Positions 44,836 through 55,680 of a DNA stretch of 64,000 nt are shown piece by piece. This DNA is from Paragyromitra xinjiangensis (taxonomy: Eukaryota > Ascomycota > Pezizomycetes > Pezizales > Discinaceae), in the NCBI GenBank assembly GCA_038503065.1, contig JBCAMK010000002.1:2852001-2916000 (forward strand), given 5' to 3'. The translations under genes and the position numbers were made by a program. The notes beneath the pieces are model-generated. The model worked only from the letters and a program-made list of their open reading frames with translations. It did not search any database and had not been told where the DNA came from. The number at the start of each line of letters is the position of its first letter. Within the stretch, counting starts at the first letter, position 1.

Positions 44836-45551
44836 AGTTGATAATCACAAGAGATCACTTGACCATCCTTTATCAGGCTAAAACACAACGTTTTGTCTCC
44901 AAATCCTTGTTTATATACAATATCTCGGGCACATAACGCAGTCCCGCTAACCCATCCCTGTCCAATCGAGATCTGCGACCCAGATCGTATTGCCCCGCAC
45001 CCCGCGCCCCATACCTAATATCAGTATATCTCGTTGAAGGTATCCAAATCTATGGTGTTGTTGACGAACCAGCACGTATTATCAGGCCCAGGCGATTCAG
45101 GTACAAGGTGGGCCATACCCGTGATACTCTTGATATTGATAATCCATGTCTGGTCACTCGCACTAGGGTGAGATACCCGTACCATCCCATGGATTGGGTC
45201 CACATGGCCGCCTGAGTCAGGCCGCAATGGCTGCACCACTGCCAGAAGTAATGGCCTTTGTGTTGGATCCCGAAGTTTTAGAAAACGTATGACCCGAGCT
45301 GGTCGTCTGCCTCGTAGGGCTCCATACTGATCCTCCTGACCAAACTTGCACCAGGCCCAATCGTTTTGTGCCTCACGGCCCCGGAAGGATTCTCCTCCTG
45401 TTGCTCGAAGGATATGGACCACTGACTCGTCTCCTAGCCCGAGTTGGTGGACTGGTACATGGAGAGCGTTGAAAGCGGTCACTTTCCATAGCCGAATATT
45501 TGGTACGCTGCGATCCGGACCAAATTCTCGACGGTAATACTGAACGAGGTA

Positions 45552-47570
45552 CATGGAACCGCCTCAGCGCGCCTGTTCGATCGCCCTCTCGTTCGTTCGG
45601 ATCCGACCAGAACTGCAGAAGTTCTGCTCGATTTCCCACCCCCCTCCGCCAGGGACCCCCTCCAGGGCCCAGCACCAACCCCCCTACACACCCCACCTTC
45701 TCCTGTCGGTTCAGGATCCTTCTCTATGTCTTCCTCTTCGTCTAGAGGCAGAGGGAGAGGCAGAGGCTTCAGGTCTCCCTCTTCTGTGACCAGCTCACCC
45801 CAAAACTCGCTCCAAACACCCTTTGGCACCCCTACAACACCCCCAAACACCCGATTTTCGCCTCTGCTCCATGGAGACCCAGAGCAAACACCCACTCAAG
45901 CCCTGCCACTTCGCCCAGCAGTCCCCCTACCTCACTATGCCTGCCTGCCCGCCACAGAGCCCACAGAGAGTGGCTCTGTCCTCCTGGAAGAGTCTGACTC
46001 TGACATGACGGACACTGAGGGACCCCTCACCTTCTCCACCACCCTACCTCCAGTCATCCAGATGGATGATTCTAACAGCAATTTGGATCGCCTTGGTGCC
46101 ATTGGTACTGGGGAGAACTACAACCCCTCCCTCTTCGCAGTGATGGATGAGCAGAACAGGCTCATCAAAGCACTCACAAAACGCGTCAAACAGCTTGAAA
46201 AAGCCATCAATACACCCCCACCAGCCCCTACTTTCCACAATGACCCTGCTCTAGTGGAAAAGGTGGCTACCCTCACCTCCAAGGTTGCAGACCTGGAACA
46301 GAAACGGACCCTTACAACCATTCTGGCCTCTGCCAACCTCCCCCTACCTCCAGCAGCTGCTCCCCCGCCAGCCACCACCTCCTGGGCTCAGGTTGCCTCT
46401 AAAAGGGCTCCTAGACCCGCCAGCAAGGCCTCCAAGCCTACCAAACAACCAGCAAACCCCCCAAAACGCGACCGTACCCTCATCATCACCAGGAATGGTC
46501 TACCCATTCCTGATGACATTACTCCACTTCTCATTCGCAATGCAGTCAATGCTGCCCTGGAAAGGCCATTGATTGCAGAGGTGCGATTCACACCAGCTCA
46601 CCATGTGCAGCTAATTGCTGTCACCTCCACCACCTCTGACTCCCTCCTCAAGCAAAGACAGAAGCTTGAGGAAGTTGTTCGCAACACCATCCCCAATGCC
46701 AACAGCATGGAAAAGGAAGCAGTCCTGACCCAGGTTGTTGTGCACAACATTCCCACCTCCATTCCCTCTGGCGAAGAGGGCTTCCAGCAAATCAGATCTG
46801 AGGTTGAGCAGTTCAACCCAGGCACCACCCTACTCCGCGACCCCCGCTGGCTCACTAGACCTGAGCAGAGAGAGGGGAAACAGGCATCCTCCATGGTTCT
46901 TACCATTGTGGGGAAGCAGCCTGCCACCACTGCCCTTGAGAGAGGGCTCTCCATGTTTGGACTTCGTCACAAAGTCACCAAATACCTTCGCTTTGGACCA
47001 GACACCCAATGCACTACCTGCCTGGCCTTTGGCCACCCACAACAACGCTGTACCAGCAAAACACCCTTCTGCAACATCTGTGCTGGGCCTCATACAGCAT
47101 CCTCCCACTCCTGTGCAACCTCCTCTTGCACCATCAAGGGAGCTCCCTGCCTCCACACCATCATCCATTGCAAGAACTGTAACGAACCGCATCGTGGTAA
47201 CTTCTCTGGTTGCCTCAAACTCACCCAAGCCAGACTTAGTGCCAGCGAACGTCAGGATCGCATGGTAACTTAAGTTACACCCCACCCTTATTGATGTATC
47301 CAACCTTCAGGGGTCTTCGGACCTGGTGGAAGGAGTGCTGTAGGCACAAAGCAAGCGATGGTAAAGGAAGAATGCCCAGGTTAGTCTTGACACTGTGAGA
47401 GGGAGTCACTAGATCAAGGTATTAACACATTCACTGATGACAAGCCTAGAAGAGGCTGAGTTGGAACTGGTGGAGGATTAGTTAGTTTTGTTTTGTTTTC
47501 TTTTATGTTCCTGTTGGGTTTTCTTCTGCTGTACGCCATATCCGTTTCGGATGCATGCGAGTATGAACAA

Positions 47571-47601
<31 letters not shown>

Positions 47602-47602
47602 A
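45552..47602 (+). mobile_element. Family A ORF1-only LINE, copy 2, inside a transposase gene
   Basis: The flanks TGAACGAGGTA (45541-45551) and TGAACAAGGTA (47603-47613) are an 11-bp TSD with one G/A difference. The 5' leader is shorter than in the other copies, indicating ordinary 5' truncation. The element contains the end of the leader, an intact ORF1, a 3' UTR of about 270 bp, the ATCCGTTTCGGAT hairpin (47540-47552) and an AAAT tail. There is no ORF2. Confidence 0.88.
45726..47273 (+). CDS. Family A LINE ORF1 protein, intact (515 aa)
   Basis: Uninterrupted 515-codon frame starting MSSSSSRGRGRGRGF, an RG-rich RNA-binding-type N-terminus. A heptad-like segment (VEKVATLTSKVADLEQKRTL) suggests coiled-coil multimerisation. 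A central domain follows (RDRTLIITRNGLPIPDD, later VTKYLRFGPDTQC) and then CCHC-type knuckles (CTTCLAFGHPQQRC, CNICAGPHTASSHSC, CKNCNEPHRGNFSGC). Such ORF1 proteins package LINE RNA. The frame is intact despite the lack of ORF2 and lies within a dead transposase gene, so the insertion is probably young. Confidence 0.87.
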   Translation: MSSSSSRGRGRGRGFRSPSSVTSSPQNSLQTPFGTPTTPPNTRFSPLLHGDPEQTPTQALPLRPAVPLPHYACLPATEPTESGSVLLEESDSDMTDTEGPLTFSTTLPPVIQMDDSNSNLDRLGAIGTGENYNPSLFAVMDEQNRLIKALTKRVKQLEKAINTPPPAPTFHNDPALVEKVATLTSKVADLEQKRTLTTILASANLPLPPAAAPPPATTSWAQVASKRAPRPASKASKPTKQPANPPKRDRTLIITRNGLPIPDDITPLLIRNAVNAALERPLIAEVRFTPAHHVQLIAVTSTTSDSLLKQRQKLEEVVRNTIPNANSMEKEAVLTQVVVHNIPTSIPSGEEGFQQIRSEVEQFNPGTTLLRDPRWLTRPEQREGKQASSMVLTIVGKQPATTALERGLSMFGLRHKVTKYLRFGPDTQCTTCLAFGHPQQRCTSKTPFCNICAGPHTASSHSCATSSCTIKGAPCLHTIIHCKNCNEPHRGNFSGCLKLTQARLSASERQDRMVT

Positions 47603-50600
47603 TGAACAAGGTATGCCTCCAGGGGAAGCCTCGCCCCAGGCAGGACGAATTCACATACTGGCACTGTTTCCCGTTCTGAGGCGACGCGCCGCCTAGCATT
47701 GATAGGTTCAGCTGTATCAGGGAATTGAGGATGTATGGTGGCACTGACCGGGGCGTTTGGGCTATCCCAAGGGTCTTGATCTTTCCTACGGCAGGCGCTA
47801 ACTAGCCGATTGGTCTCTGGGGGCAGGAGATGTAGGACGTCTGCCATCTCGGTGGTACAGTGACCCTCACGCGCAAGCTGGATCAGATTTTGCTGGTGCA
47901 TGGCTAGTCCGTACTCACGATTATACCCTGCTAGGATCTGAAGCGTAGCATCCACCCTATTCCTCCGACGGTATGGCTCTTTGATCTGATCCTTGTGGGC
48001 CGTTTCCCCCCCCTCAGTCGAGTACTGAGAAATACCGCCATACCTGCATATCTGCTCCAAGAAGTGGGACAAAAGATGCATCTTGGGGAAGTTGAAGTGG
48101 GAGTGCTCACGGTACGCTTCAGCGACAGCCTCATCCAGTTCTAATTGTTGGTCTGCCTGGAGGCGTTGTTTCTTGGCCTGGGTCATGCCTTGCATTGATC
48201 GGATCTCGGTCTCATGCCTTTCCTTCATAGTTTGACGTACGTGGGACGCCAGGATATCCGAGGTCTTGCCCCCTCGGTACTTGAGGAAGACATCTTTTTG
48301 GGCATGAAACTGCTCGATATATCCATCCATATACGCTATAGTCTCGTCAGTATGAGACGGATACTGGGCCATTAGTACCCATCCAATGAGAGCCTTGACG
48401 CAGCGAAGTGCTTGACTAAATACCAGACGTTGAGCGTCATTTGCAGGGTTTCGCAGCGCCCCAGCCAAGGCCGGTAGGACAATCCTGCCAAAATTGCGCA
48501 TCTCTTTGCCTTGCCATTGGGTCACCTCTCGATATGCCTTGCAAGGTGGTGTGAATCCAGGATAAGTCGGTATACTCTTCCAAATACCGTCGAAGTCGTC
48601 CAATCGCCCGAATTCTTGCAGGAACGGGCTGAGCCAATCCATCAGGTGCTTCAAAATACCCAAATAGACAACATGCAGCGTATCGGGCATGTGGAGATCG
48701 GAGGCATTGACGAAAGGGAGTCCCCAGAAGGGATTGCGCGCAGATCTGAGGCCGCGCTGCTCGAACCAGCCTTCGATCGTCGCTATTTGGCCACGTATGC
48801 CACGAGTATTAGTATTAGTACTAGTATTAGTAGTAGGCTCTAGCATTTGCTGCAACCGATCGTACTCGTCCATTTTGGCCTCATAGGCATCCTGAGTCTG
48901 ACGGTATGTGGATCCAGGGTCTTTGATGTAGGTACCCAGATCCTCTTTTGGTATCTCGCACTTCGGGCACTGATTATGCTTGACGTTCTGGAGATTGCAG
49001 TGCTCCACATGGTCCGCCAGCCATACGGCTAGTACGGGCCAGCATTCCCTTATCTTACCATCCGAACTGTGCATGGTTATACTGTGGGTCGCATCTATAC
49101 CACGCAGGGGGTCCATAATCGTCCGCATGACCTGGTAGAGGACCTCACAATTCCAGGCATGCTGTCGATCTTGGGCTGCCGCATTCCCTTTGAATTTGGG
49201 CGGTATGGGAAGTAGAGCGACACATACTTGGGCGCGATGCTGGGAGCTGTTGCGTACACGCCTCGGAAGGTTGCCTATAGTCATATATATGGGCCACGCT
49301 TTCTTGTCTCCTGAGAAGTTAGTCAAATGAGTAGCATCAGACCCACAGATTACTGGGACGAGTGTCGCCTCAGGAGGCAGCTGGGACTGCATATCCCACC
49401 ACCAATCCGCCGTATGGAGCTCAGAGTATAACCTATTACCATCTCCGTCGAACTCTTTCACTGCCAGTGGGGCGTAGACCATATGAGGCGCGTAGCAGCG
49501 CTGACGCATGAGATATTGGGCACAGGTGAGTATATCACGGTAGTAGAAGTGGATGATATCTCCCCGCTCTCCTGAGACCGACCCATGTTGCCACGGAGGT
49601 AAGGATTCTGAGCCAGGCATACAGTCGAGGTGCTGGTCCAAGGTGTGGGCAGACTGGAAAGTACGACGGGACTGGGATGGCTTCCCGAGCCCAGCATCGA
49701 AGAAATCGTTGATCTTCTGCTAGGGTGTTTTCGACTCGATGAACCAGCGAGCCAGCCGCCATTCTTCTGCATCCAAGAAAGGCGACCAAGGATCCCAATC
49801 ATCCGAGAGATGGTCTTCATACCCAGGTACCTCGCCCAATGGCGCCCCGCTAGCAGGCCAGTACTCAGGAGGATAGACACTATCACCGTCTGTTTCGGGC
49901 TCATCTGAGCCCTCTATGGATTCAAGGTCTGAGTCTGAGTCTGGGTTTGCATCCGAGCCAAAAGAATCAAGCAAATCCGAGTCTTGAGATGGCTCATATT
50001 CGATATCCTGATGGCAGCGAGCGAGGTGCATATTGAAAGCTCCGGCCAAAGCATAGTGACGCGGGCAATGGGGGCATTTGGTCTCCTGATGCATACCGTC
50101 TCTGCTAGTCGTGTCAGCCGTAGAGTCAAGATATATGTAGGGCACCGCATGTAACGGACCCACAAGGCTGTTACATGCGAAAGGTAGAATAGACCCGGGC
50201 AGACGGAGAGGTACAAGGACCAGCATGAGTGGAGTAGCTACCACATGCTAGGGAACACCAGTACCCCGCTGACCTGGTGGTTAGGAACATCCGGAGGTGC
50301 TAAGGCTGACGGGCCTGTAGCAGATCTCCGATGACATCAAACACTGAGAGATGTGGTTGAGTTCCTAATCCACCTATGCATGCCCCACCAGCTATGGCTG
50401 ATAGGCGGCGCAATTGGGAGAACTATTGTAGCGGACACCTGACGCAACTATGGACTGATCAGCGCCATGCAAGTAGTCCTGCAGGACTAGGCTGGCGGAT
50501 CATAAAGTCCTGACTGGTAGAGCAGTGCATGAGGAGCGGTGGCACATGAGGTGCAGATCTCCAGCGGAATGTGAGAGAACACTTCTGAAGAGACCCGCCC

Positions 50601-50881
50601 ATGATCACTGACAGGATTTCAGGGTTAACCGGATCCCCCAGCTGAGTAGAACTGAGTAGAGGCGGCGAGCATGCAGTATTACAAATACTGGCGAGCCCCG
50701 CCACCAGTTGCTCTTCTCCATCTTCAACCAGAGACCTAGTGACGAGAATTACTGAGTTCCGCCCTTAAAATTATTGAGTATACTGCACGAAAATACTTTA
50801 AGATCTCAGCCTGACTTTAGTATAAGCAACGGCCGTCTTTTCTAGCTTAGCAGTATATGTCTCGAGTCCTCAGCTTCCTCA

Positions 50882-53131
50882 TTTATTTATTTATTTATTT
50901 ATATTTCATACTGCATAAATCCGAAACGGATATGGCATACATATAGAGAAACCCAAACAGAAAACAAAATCAAACGCAACTAACTACCCGATTCCTCCCA
51001 CTGGGTCCAACTCAGCCCTCTACGGCTATTCTTCAGTTTATGTGTTAATACCCCGATCTAGTGCCCTCTCTCACAGGACAAGACTACCCTGGGCATTCTT
51101 CTTTCACCAGCACATGCTTTGTGCCTATAGTACGTCCCTCCAACAATCCGAGCACTGTCAAGGGAGATGAAGTCGTAAGGGTGGGGGGGAGACTTAGATT
51201 TGCATGCGATTCTGTCTTTGGCTTGCAGCTAGTCTTGCTTCTGTGAGTTTGAGGCACTCGGGGGAGTTACCACGATGTTGTTCGCCACAGTTGGCGCAGC
51301 GGAGGATGGTGTGGAGGCAGGGAGATCCTTTGACATGGCAGGAAGGTTTGCCGCAGGTGTGTGTTGACACTGTATGAGGCCCAGCACAGATGGTACAGAT
51401 GGGGGTCTTGCTGGTACAGCGTTGTTGGTGGTGGCCAAAGGCCAGGCAGTGGGTGCATTGGGTGTCCTGTCCAAAGCGAAGGTATTTGGAAACCTTAAGG
51501 CAGCGTCCAAAAAGGGAGAGCCCTCTCTCAAGGGCAGTGGTGGCAGGTTGTTTCCCCTGAATGGTAAGGACCATGGAGGAAGCCTGCTTGCCCTCTCTCT
51601 GCTCTGGTCCGGTGAGCCAGCGAGGGTCGCGCATGAGGGTGGTGCCAGGGTTGAACTGTTCAACCTCTGACCTGATGTGTTGAAATCCTTCTTCGCCAGA
51701 AGGAATGGAGGTGGGTACGTTGTGCAGAACAACCTGAAAGAGAGTGACTTCTTTCTCCAGGCTGTTGGCGTTGGGGATGGTGGATCTCACAATCTCCTCA
51801 AGCTTTGATCTCTGCTTGAGGAGTGTGTCGGAGGTGGTGGTGGTGACAGCAATAAGCTGCACATGGTGAGCAGGTGTGAATCGCACTTCTGCAATCAATG
51901 GGCTTTCTAAGGCTGCATTGATTGCATTGCGAATGGTGAGTGGGGTGACATCTTCAGGAATGGGTAGACCGTTCCTGGTGATAATGAGTGTGCGGTCGCA
52001 TTTGGGGGGGCTTGTGGGTGTTTTGGGGGCCTTGGAGGCCTTGGTAGCGGGTCTGGAGGCCTTTTTAGAGGCAACCTGAGCCCAGGAGTGTGGTGCAGGT
52101 GCTGGGGCAGCTGCTGGAGGTGGGGGGAGTGAGGCAGGACCAGAGGCAGAGGCAGAGGCCAGGATGGTAGTCAGGGCGCGTTTCTGCTCCAAGTCTGCCA
52201 CTTTGGATGTGAGGATTGCTATCTTTTCCACAAGAGCAGGGTCGTTATGGTAGGTAGCAGGAGGTGTGGGTTTTCTGGCTGCTGTTTCAAGCCTTTCAAT
52301 CTTCTTGATCATCTGCTTGATGCATCTGCGGTATTCGTGGAGATTCCTGCACAGCTCTGTGACTGTCTGTGCCATCTCTAGGGTGGTGGTCATGGTGGGG
52401 GGGTGGTAGTCCTCCGTTTCGCTTTCAGACTCACTCATTTCATGGTCCTGTGAGTCTGGGGGAAGGGGGAGGGATTCATAGTCCTGCAGAGCAACTGCAG
52501 GGCGCAGTGGAAGGGCCTGGGTGGGTGTTTGCTCTGGGTCTCCATGGTGGGAGGCCGAAAAGCGCGAAAATGGGGGTGTTGTAGGTGCGATAATGGGTGT
52601 TGTAGGGGTGTTTTGGGGCGAATTGACGCCAGAAGAGGAGGGCTGATAGCCTCTGCCTCTCCCTCTGCCTCTGGACGAAGAGGAAGACATAATAAAAGGT
52701 CCTGAACCGACAGGAAGTGGGGGGAGGTGTTGCTGGGCCCTGGAGGGGGTCCCTGGCGAAGGGGGAGGGGGTGGGAGAAGCAGGAAGTGTCAACAACTTC
52801 TGCAAATCTGCTCCGATCCGGACGAACGAGAGGGCGATCGAACGGGCGCGCTGTGGGGAGTCCAAAAAGCCCGGGGTCGAGCTAATCGGACGAAAACTCG
52901 TGGAGTTATGAGGTCTTGCAAGATCTCAAGATTTAAGGTGTAGGGGGGGAAAAGAGGGGTAAAACAGCGAATTCAACAACCACTTTTGCAAATCGAGAGC
53001 GATTTCGACGTGCAATAGCAGGAATGAACGAGGGCAGCGAGGCGAGTCCGAATAACCAAAAAGTAGAGCAATCGGAGTAAAACTGGTGGAGTTGTGACCA
53101 AAAAGTCACTTTGGCGTGGTTGTTGTCGGTT
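50882..53131 (-). mobile_element. Family A ORF1-only LINE, copy 3, full length
   Basis: The TSD is TCCTCAGCTTCCTCA at 50867-50881 and 53132-53146 (15 bp, exact). The element is 2.25 kb: a leader of about 440 nt with monomer-like repeats, an intact ORF1, a 3' UTR of about 270 nt, the ATCCGTTTCGGAT hairpin (50919-50931, read on minus) and an AAAT tail. This is the reference full-length copy of the ORF1-only family, and its structure shows that ORF2 absence is not due to 5' truncation. Confidence 0.92.
51194..52690 (-). CDS. Family A LINE ORF1 protein, intact (498 aa)
   Basis: Intact 498-codon frame starting MSSSSSRGRGRGRGY, with the same layout as the copy at 45726: RG-rich start, heptad-like segments (CIKQMIKKIERLETAAR), central domain (TLIITRNGLPIPEDVTPL) and Cys/His knuckles (CTHCLAFGHHQQRC, CTICAGPHTVSTHTC, CANCGEQHRGNSPEC), ending QRQNRMQI. 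Compared with the 515-residue copy it differs mainly in the variable N-terminal third, suggesting separate source elements. Confidence 0.87.
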   Translation of the reverse strand: MSSSSSRGRGRGRGYQPSSSGVNSPQNTPTTPIIAPTTPPFSRFSASHHGDPEQTPTQALPLRPAVALQDYESLPLPPDSQDHEMSESESETEDYHPPTMTTTLEMAQTVTELCRNLHEYRRCIKQMIKKIERLETAARKPTPPATYHNDPALVEKIAILTSKVADLEQKRALTTILASASASGPASLPPPPAAAPAPAPHSWAQVASKKASRPATKASKAPKTPTSPPKCDRTLIITRNGLPIPEDVTPLTIRNAINAALESPLIAEVRFTPAHHVQLIAVTTTTSDTLLKQRSKLEEIVRSTIPNANSLEKEVTLFQVVLHNVPTSIPSGEEGFQHIRSEVEQFNPGTTLMRDPRWLTGPEQREGKQASSMVLTIQGKQPATTALERGLSLFGRCLKVSKYLRFGQDTQCTHCLAFGHHQQRCTSKTPICTICAGPHTVSTHTCGKPSCHVKGSPCLHTILRCANCGEQHRGNSPECLKLTEARLAASQRQNRMQI

Positions 53132-53233
53132 CCTCAGCTTCCTCAGTTTCTTCTGCTGCTGGAAGAAGTCGAGTTCGTTTCCCGACCGTGACAGTTTCCA
53201 GAGTCTTCATGAGTTTACCCCTGAGTGGTTAGA

Positions 53234-53655
53234 TTTCATGGATGGAATGGACGAAAAGGATTGATTGGATGCGGTTTGGAATGTTGTATTTCCTTGTTTT
53301 TCCTTTTAGTTCGGTTGGTTGCCTGGAATGTGTTGAGTCATGGATGAGTCAGGGTAAGGGAGAAATGGGATATATAAGCGATGGATTTTGTTGTTCTTGT
53401 TTCTTTTCCTTCTTCTTCTTTTAAGCAACGTTTCTTACTTTACTTCTACTGTACGGTTATCCCAATAACATCTCTGTTTCTACCTCAGAAACATCGCCGT
53501 CGCTGTCGCTGTCGTGCCCCCAGAATCACTTCGATTCTTACACTACGTGAGGCCTGTGGAAAACATAGTACTATCATCGTAGCGAAGTCTCCCTCAAGTA
53601 GCACTGCTCACCTTTGGGGATACTGAAGGGCTTGACGAGACCTCGTTCCTTGAGA
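53234..53655 (+). mobile_element. Solo LTR of the Ty3-like family
   Basis: The sequence TTTCATGGATGG to CCTTGAGA (422 bp) is flanked by TTAGA at 53229-53233 and 53656-53660. It matches the LTR of the block at 35093-42308, whose internal region starts right after the same CTGAGA end. It shows the uninterrupted insertion site of the family B LINEs (AACGTTTCTTACTTTAC near 53428). It contains a TATATAA-like promoter word near 53370. Confidence 0.75.
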
Positions 53656-55611
53656 TTAGACAAGCACTACCTGCAACAGAACTGCTCCAGTGCGAGTACC
53701 ATTCAGCTACCGAAGCCAGTACTGCTAAGAGACTAGGTGAGGCCCCCGTTACACTTTGATCATAAAGTTTAATAGAGGTAGGGGTGGGATCTTTGATTCT
53801 GGAGCTGAGTCTCAGATGCATAAGTTCTGTTTTTGGCGGAGAAAAAAGGATGTTGAGGTGTGATCCTCTTTCGATTTTGAGATTGAGGCGTTGTTGTAGT
53901 GTCATGGTGGCAAATTTCTGTGAGAAGCTTGCTGTAGCATGGCATTATCGTCGATGTATGTGTTGGAATGGGTAAGATTGGAGGGAGATGGTTCCGTGTC
54001 TAGTGTGGCACTGTATATGGTGAAAGCAATGGAGGAAAGGGCAGATCCTTGGGGAAGTCCACTGTTAAAATGTGATGTTGGACTTGTGGTGCTGTTGAAT
54101 CGGAAGGCTATTGTTCGGTTGGTGGTGAAACTTTGGTACCATTGTATTAGGTATGTGGGAAACTTGAAGTAGAGAAAAATTGTGGTCAATTGTTGATCAA
54201 TGACATAGTTAAAGGCTCCTTCGATGTCTGTGGTGAGGATAGAGGGTCGTAGTTGTTTTTGATGTCCTGTTGTGGCAGGAGTGTCAAGCCAAGATTGGGA
54301 TGGTGTGATGATTTGTTGTAGGGCATCTATTGCTGAAATTCCAGTGCGCCCACCTGGTGTTGGTGGTTAATTGCGCCTGAGTTTATTGTGGCGATTTCTA
54401 ATTGTCTAGTGATGATACGTTCTAAAAGCTTGCCAAGGCATGAAAATAGTGAAATAGGGCGTTAAGCGTTGGGTTTGGAATAATCGTCTTTGCCTGCTTT
54501 GGGTATTGGTGTGACGATTGCTTGTTTCCATACATTGGGAAAGGCACCAAAATGAAGAGCGGCCGTGAATATTTTTGGAATAAGTAGGGGAGCAGCTTGA
54601 TGAGCGTGTTGTATGTGGGGGTAGAGAATTCTGTCGGGTCCTGGGGCGGATGCGGGGGAAGTTTTAGCAAGTAATTTAGAGATTAACTCTGGGGTAATGT
54701 ATGGTGTATTAAGGGATTGATCTGATGCAGGTGGGGGGAGCCAGTTTTGTGGTAGTGGCTGGGGGGAGGCGAGGATGGGTGGGAAGAAGGTAGATTTGAA
54801 GGCGTTGCATTGTGCTTCAAAATCGGGTGCATTGTGTAGGGGTTGAATAATTGTGGGGGGTCTGCAGCCATTGGTTTGCTTGATGGCCTGCCAGATTTGT
54901 TTGGGATCATTGGTGGATAGTCGTTGGTGCCAGTGGTATTTTTTGGCTTCATTTATTTCGATTTTCCATTGTGTTCGGAGGTTTTTGAGTAGGCTTTTGG
55001 CATGCTGTGGTGGATTGGGTGATCTGGATAAGTGATTGATGGTGTTTATTTTCCTCTTAAGTTTGGAAAGTTCGTTGGTCCACCAGCCTTTGGAATGTTG
55101 GCTGGGTTTCGATAAGGGTATGGCTGTGATAGTGGCGAATTGTATGAGAGAGGTGAGTTGTTCACATTCTTTGGTAGTTTTGCTGGCATTGGTGGGTTGA
55201 GAATTATTTAGTGCTGATTGCTTAATTATGTCATGGAATTGAATCCAGTTTGCTTTGCTGAGATTGCGTTTGGGTGTGGCAGTGGGTTTTGGTGGAAGGA
55301 ATATGGTAGTTGTGATTAGAGTGTGATCGGAGTTGTCCCTGAGTTCTTGATCAGATTGCCAGGTTATAAGGTATTGCTGTATGTTTTTCAATAGGGTGAG
55401 ATCAATGATAGATTTTCTGTTGCCATTTCTAGGAAAGTGCGTGAAGGTTCCTGGGTGATTAATGAGTTGGTAATTGTGATCTTCTAGCCAGTCGACGGGT
55501 TGGTTGGCTATTGGTCTGGTGTTGTTGATGGAGGTGTGATAGGTGTCAGTTTCAGAGCCGTACCACCATGTGTGATGTAGGTTGGTGTCTGCTAGTATTA
55601 TGTGCATGGGG

Positions 55612-55680
55612 ATTTATTTATTTATTTATTTATTGCTCATATTGCATAAATCCGTAACGGATATGGCATACAGTGAAAGG
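55612..55680 (-). other. 3' terminal hairpin and AAAT tail of LINE T2
   Basis: The word ATCCGTTACGGAT (55650-55662 on plus as ATCCGTAACGGAT) can form a 5-bp stem with a 3-nt loop, followed by TTATGCAATATGAGC and (AAAT)n. The same hairpin and a GCCATATCC lead occur at the ends of all three family A elements (43843, 47540, 50919). This is a candidate recognition signal for the reverse transcriptase. Confidence 0.7.

Larger units (their letters stand above)
45021..50094 (-). pseudogene. Plavaka transposase, copy 2, split by a LINE and one stop
   Basis: On the minus strand the frame begins MHQETKCPHCPRHYALAGAF at 50094 (C2H2 finger and acidic linker). It meets a TAG at 49720-49722 (IESKTP then QKINDFF), where copy 1 has Gln, so CAG to TAG is likely. 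It continues through the core (VICGSDATHLTNFSGDKKAW, later NASDLHMPDTLHVVYLGILK and STEGGETAHKDQIKE) to LPLEAYLV, where the LINE at 45552-47602 interrupts it. The C-terminal part resumes at 45540 with YRREFGPD and includes GGESFRGREAQNDWAW, ending NTIDLDTFNEIY. Unlike copy 1 there is no intron after WWWDMQ. Removing the LINE joins the two parts in frame. Confidence 0.85.
44392..50149 (-). mobile_element. Plavaka-type DNA transposon, copy 2 (right end lost)
   Basis: The left end CATCAGCAAAAAGGG at 44392 matches the MITE and large-element ends better than Plavaka copy 1. It is followed by a subterminal repeat array and, on the minus strand, a transposase gene split by a family A LINE. I cannot find the opposite CTGATG end. 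The element is probably truncated at about 50149, where an LTR-like sequence starts. Confidence 0.65.
50150..53753. mobile_element. LTR-like segment containing two later insertions
   Basis: It starts TGTAACGGACCC (50150) and ends GGCCCCCGTTACA (53753), the usual inverted ends of fungal Ty3/Gypsy LTRs. Without the LINE (50882-53131 plus one TSD) and the 422-bp solo LTR (53234-53655 plus one TSD) it would be about 0.9 kb, a plausible solo LTR. The 5-bp flanks (CCGCA and CTTTG) do not match, so either recombination between two elements or a wrong boundary is possible. It coincides with truncation points of Plavaka copy 2 on the left and LINE T1 on the right. Confidence 0.4.

Noticed and set aside
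47503..47640. C-terminal FIYLFIYLFI extension of the transposase frame
   Set aside because: This is the frame running into the AAAT tail of the inserted LINE; the true C-terminal part lies at 45021-45540.
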